Shown piece by piece: positions 61,718-64,000 of a stretch of DNA of 64,000 nucleotides (its first letter is position 1; every line of letters begins with the position of its first letter). The DNA lies in contig JAUYQQ010000022.1 in assembly GCA_030697165.1 (NCBI GenBank), positions 124,001 through 188,000 of the forward strand. Direction: 5' to 3'. Made by a program: the position numbers and the translations under genes. This stretch comes from Acidobacteriota bacterium (GTDB lineage: Bacteria; Acidobacteriota; Vicinamibacteria; Vicinamibacterales; UBA2999). Below the pieces are notes generated by a model. It made no database searches and was not told the DNA's origin. It saw nothing but the letters and a program-made list of their open reading frames with translations.

Positions 61718-62869
61718 CTACGCTCCACGCGGCATCAGTGTGGGCAGTTCGTCAATAAAGGCCTTCACGGGCCACACCTCGATGCCATCGTCGGTCGTGC
61801 GTCTCCGGGATTCCAGGCACACGACGATCCGCCGCGCGCGCGGGTGATCCTCGTGGAGGTGGCGCAAGCCCCTGAAGTGGTCGGAAGTAATCCTGGCGGT
61901 AGCCTTGGCTTCAATGGCCACCGCCATGTTGCCGATGATGAAATCGACTTCGATGCCGCTGGCGAGACGCCAATAGTGCAGTTCCGCGCCGGCCTCGAGA
62001 TACGCGTTGGCCGCCACAAGTTCGTGAAAAACCCAGTTCTCGAAAGCTTTCCCGAAGAGTTCGCCCCCGGGCTGCATGACGCCGCGCCTGGCCAGGTGAT
62101 TGACGACGCCGACGTCTGAAAAGTAGAACTTCGGGGCGGCGACGACGCGGCGCTTTGGCCGCTTGGTGAAGCCGGGCAGCCAGCGCCCGAGCAGCGTGTC
62201 TTCAAGGATGCCGAAGTGCCCTTTCACCGTTGGGCCCGAAACGCCGCAGTCGCGCGCAATGTTCGCAAAGTTGACGAGGTCGCCATCCGACAGTGCGGCT
62301 GCGCTGAGGAAGGTGGAGAAGACCGGAAGATTTCGAACCAATCCTTCGGCTGCCACTTCTTCCTTGAGATAGTCGCCCACATATGACGCAAGCGCGCGCT
62401 CCGGACGGGCGGACCCAAAGAGGCTGGGCAGATAGCCGTGATTGAGCAGGCGCACGAGGTCGAAGTCCTTGCCCAGTTCGGCGGCGGTCAATCCATGCAG
62501 CTCGTAGCGAACGGCCCGCCCGCCGAGCAGGTTGGCAGCACCTCGCCGGACCTTGCGCGCGCTCGACCCGCACAGGGCGAAGCGCACCTTGAGGTGTTCG
62601 TGCATCCAGTGCACCTCGTCCAGGAGGGCCGGCACCCTTTGCACCTCGTCGATCACGACCTGTCCACCACGAGGCCGGCTCCGCAGCTCTTCGCGCAGGA
62701 GCTCCGGACGCTCCAGGTAGCGCCGGTATTGGTCGGCCTTGAGGAGGTCGACCCAAACGGCATCGCCGTACGCCTGTTTCAGGAGGGTGGTCTTGCCGGT
62801 CTGGCGGGGCCCCCACAGGAAGAAAGTCTCTTGGCCCGCCGGCGGCAGCTGCAGGCTCCTGGTAAACAT
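61718..62869 (-). CDS. ATPase of the AAA_14/DUF4143 family
   Basis: 383 residues from ATG 62869 (MFTRSLQLPPAGQETFFLWGPR, the family's usual start); ATG 62896 would add nine. Walker A GPRQTGKTTLL (about 21-31), Walker B QVVIDEVQRVP (about 70-80), a winged-helix region, then DUF4143 about 195-350 with KFYFSDVGVVNHL and ELHYWRLASGIEVDFIIGN (PD-D/ExK-like nuclease fold). Common orphan ATPase of unknown function, often on mobile or defence DNA. Confidence 0.87.
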   Translation of the reverse strand: MFTRSLQLPPAGQETFFLWGPRQTGKTTLLKQAYGDAVWVDLLKADQYRRYLERPELLREELRSRPRGGQVVIDEVQRVPALLDEVHWMHEHLKVRFALCGSSARKVRRGAANLLGGRAVRYELHGLTAAELGKDFDLVRLLNHGYLPSLFGSARPERALASYVGDYLKEEVAAEGLVRNLPVFSTFLSAAALSDGDLVNFANIARDCGVSGPTVKGHFGILEDTLLGRWLPGFTKRPKRRVVAAPKFYFSDVGVVNHLARRGVMQPGGELFGKAFENWVFHELVAANAYLEAGAELHYWRLASGIEVDFIIGNMAVAIEAKATARITSDHFRGLRHLHEDHPRARRIVVCLESRRRTTDDGIEVWPVKAFIDELPTLMPRGA

Positions 62870-62998
62870 GATGTTTACTTTATCATGATTAAGCAAAGAC
62901 GATATATGTCACAGCCGGGCCGAGTGAGCGAACCCGGCCAACACTCCGAACAGGACGATGGAGGCCATACGACCGCCTGTCACAGGGGTCACCTCCGG

Positions 62999-63976
62999 TC
63001 ACGAACTGGCGATGATGTCCGCGACCGCGCGACGGGGTGACGCGGGCAGAGCGTCGGCGGCGACACCCATTCTCAGCAGCAACTGCGCGAAACCGGGGCG
63101 ACCGGTGAGCTGCTGCAACGTCGGACGGAGGGCAGCAACCTGCACCGGCTGGTTCAAGTACGACGCCTGCAAGCCATGCCGAACGCCCTCTAGCAAGAGC
63201 CGCTGCAGGGCCTGTCCCGCAGCCACCCAGTGGCGTGGCTCGTCGCCAGTGGTCGACAACACCGCGAGCAGTGGCGATTCGTCAGCGAGCTGGCGGTCCT
63301 TGGCGGCGACGCCGTGCCCCATGTCGAAGGTCCGCACCACCAGTTGCGCCACGGGAACGGCGAGGGCCGGCAGCGTCAGGCCATCGCCCCGGCGGCGTGG
63401 ATGCATCCAGGCGGCCAGCTCCCGCCGCCAGCTCGGATTGGCCCATAGCGCCTGATCGCCCTCGGCGACGAGCGCGGCCGCACGCTGCCGCTGGTCGTCG
63501 GTCGCGAGCACGTGGAGCGCGGCTCCCTCGCGCGTCACCGCGTCCACGAGCACGGGCACCGTCTCCGGCGCGACCGCGGTCGCCGCGAACCTCCGGCGGT
63601 AGGTGCGGCGCTCGGTCAGCGCCGCCCACAGCGCGGTGTCAGCCTGGGCAACTGCCGTGGGCGCCAGTCGCACTCGTGCCAGGCAGTCGGACTCGGCCAC
63701 ATCCGGAAAGACGTCCACTGTCGCCTCGAGCCCCTGGGCCGCGGCCGCGACGCGGAGGTTGAACACGGCACAGCCGCAGCTGATGGTCAACTCGCGGTCG
63801 TCGGGGTCGTTGACCGGCAGGGCACGCGTGCGGTCGGCCAGAATGTCAACCACATGGTCGTGGAGCCGGAACAGCCAGGGCTGCGTGTTGTGGCTGGACG
63901 GCGCCAGGGCCGCCGCCTGTACCAGCGCTTCCAGATCCACAGAGTCGCTCACGTTGACGCGTGAAGATGTCGTCAT
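62999..63976 (-). CDS. Acg-type nitroreductase-family protein
   Basis: 325 residues. LAPSSHNTQPWLFRLHD (about 25-41) is the FMN-contact motif of Acg-like nitroreductases; RRTYRRRF at about 122-129; a two-domain layout of about 330 residues with GQALQRLLLEGVRHGLQASYLNQPV near 253-277. Members may bind FMN without redox activity and occur in dormancy and stress regulons, often with universal stress proteins. Nothing beyond it before the window end. Confidence 0.85.
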   Translation of the reverse strand: MTTSSRVNVSDSVDLEALVQAAALAPSSHNTQPWLFRLHDHVVDILADRTRALPVNDPDDRELTISCGCAVFNLRVAAAAQGLEATVDVFPDVAESDCLARVRLAPTAVAQADTALWAALTERRTYRRRFAATAVAPETVPVLVDAVTREGAALHVLATDDQRQRAAALVAEGDQALWANPSWRRELAAWMHPRRRGDGLTLPALAVPVAQLVVRTFDMGHGVAAKDRQLADESPLLAVLSTTGDEPRHWVAAGQALQRLLLEGVRHGLQASYLNQPVQVAALRPTLQQLTGRPGFAQLLLRMGVAADALPASPRRAVADIIASS

Positions 63977-64000
63977 CGCACACCGTTCTCACCTGGGGGC

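Noticed and set aside
1-64000. CRISPR arrays, rRNA genes, complete tRNAs, insertion-sequence transposases
   Set aside because: None seen; the only repeats are the duplicated block, tRNA fragments and promoter motifs listed.

Overview
The window is GC-rich, densely packed Gram-negative DNA (outer-membrane proteins, RND efflux, Tat-exported copper oxidase, TolC-type channel). Gene content would fit an Acidobacteriota/Vicinamibacteria-like soil or sediment bacterium, but no rRNA, complete tRNA or single-copy marker is present, so that placement is inference only.

Region 1 (1-11000) is a copper-handling island: a YcnI/SnoaL fusion, a small DUF5666-like protein, CopB, the multicopper oxidase CopA, a YtkA-like secreted protein, a cytochrome c, a beta-barrel protein, a DedA-like protein, a CusRS-type two-component system, an archaeal-type (type II) GAPDH and two Met-rich exported proteins. 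Region 2 (11072-13893) carries a phospholipase D-family protein, a lycopene-cyclase-like membrane protein and a DUF6629-type membrane protein. Region 3 (23549 leftward to 13859) is a likely ten-gene operon: DUF2933- and DUF5676-type small membrane proteins, a cysteine-less HMA-like protein, a P1B ATPase with CPD in place of CPC, a Cys-rich CBS protein, acetate kinase, phosphoketolase, a universal stress protein, an unknown protein and an MFS exporter. Region 4 (24000-35350) has a cupin, a glucoamylase-like protein abutting the N-terminal stub of a second acetate kinase, and the operon cusC-cusB-cusA-cation ATPase, followed by an AAA ATPase.

Region 5 (35250-43506) is a duplicated block of about 3.3 kb (ECF sigma factor with a Cys-rich tail, 47-residue YHS protein, YHS/CPC copper ATPase). 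The copies are separated by a tyrosine integrase and three tRNA 3'-end-like fragments. Each copy carries two predicted ECF promoters, TGTAATG-N15-CGTTA. Region 6 (43492-52961) holds a PQQ-type beta-propeller protein, a DJ-1/Hsp31-like protein, a lipoprotein, a FIST protein and two large hybrid histidine kinases. Region 7 (53157-58965) is a decaheme cytochrome/MtrB-type porin pair, the porin interrupted by an in-frame TGA, with a good sigma-54 promoter and an adjacent sigma-54 activator. Region 8 (59100-64000) has an AbiEi-Fic fusion preceded by three repeats at 24-bp spacing, small low-complexity proteins, a DUF4143 ATPase and an Acg-type nitroreductase.

The main new idea comes from non-coding DNA. 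An imperfect palindrome, ATKAA-N6-TTMAY, occurs at six intergenic sites in the first 26 kb: next to copA, the cytochrome, the response regulator, the type II GAPDH, the ATPase/phosphoketolase operon and the ackA stub/cus operon. At three of these it lies 109-111 bp from a second element, TTCCC-N7-(G)GGAA followed by GGCTTG, forming a conserved bidirectional promoter. This ties a replacement GAPDH and a GAPDH bypass (phosphoketolase plus acetate kinase) to copper export, and suggests a copper-tolerant central-metabolism module.
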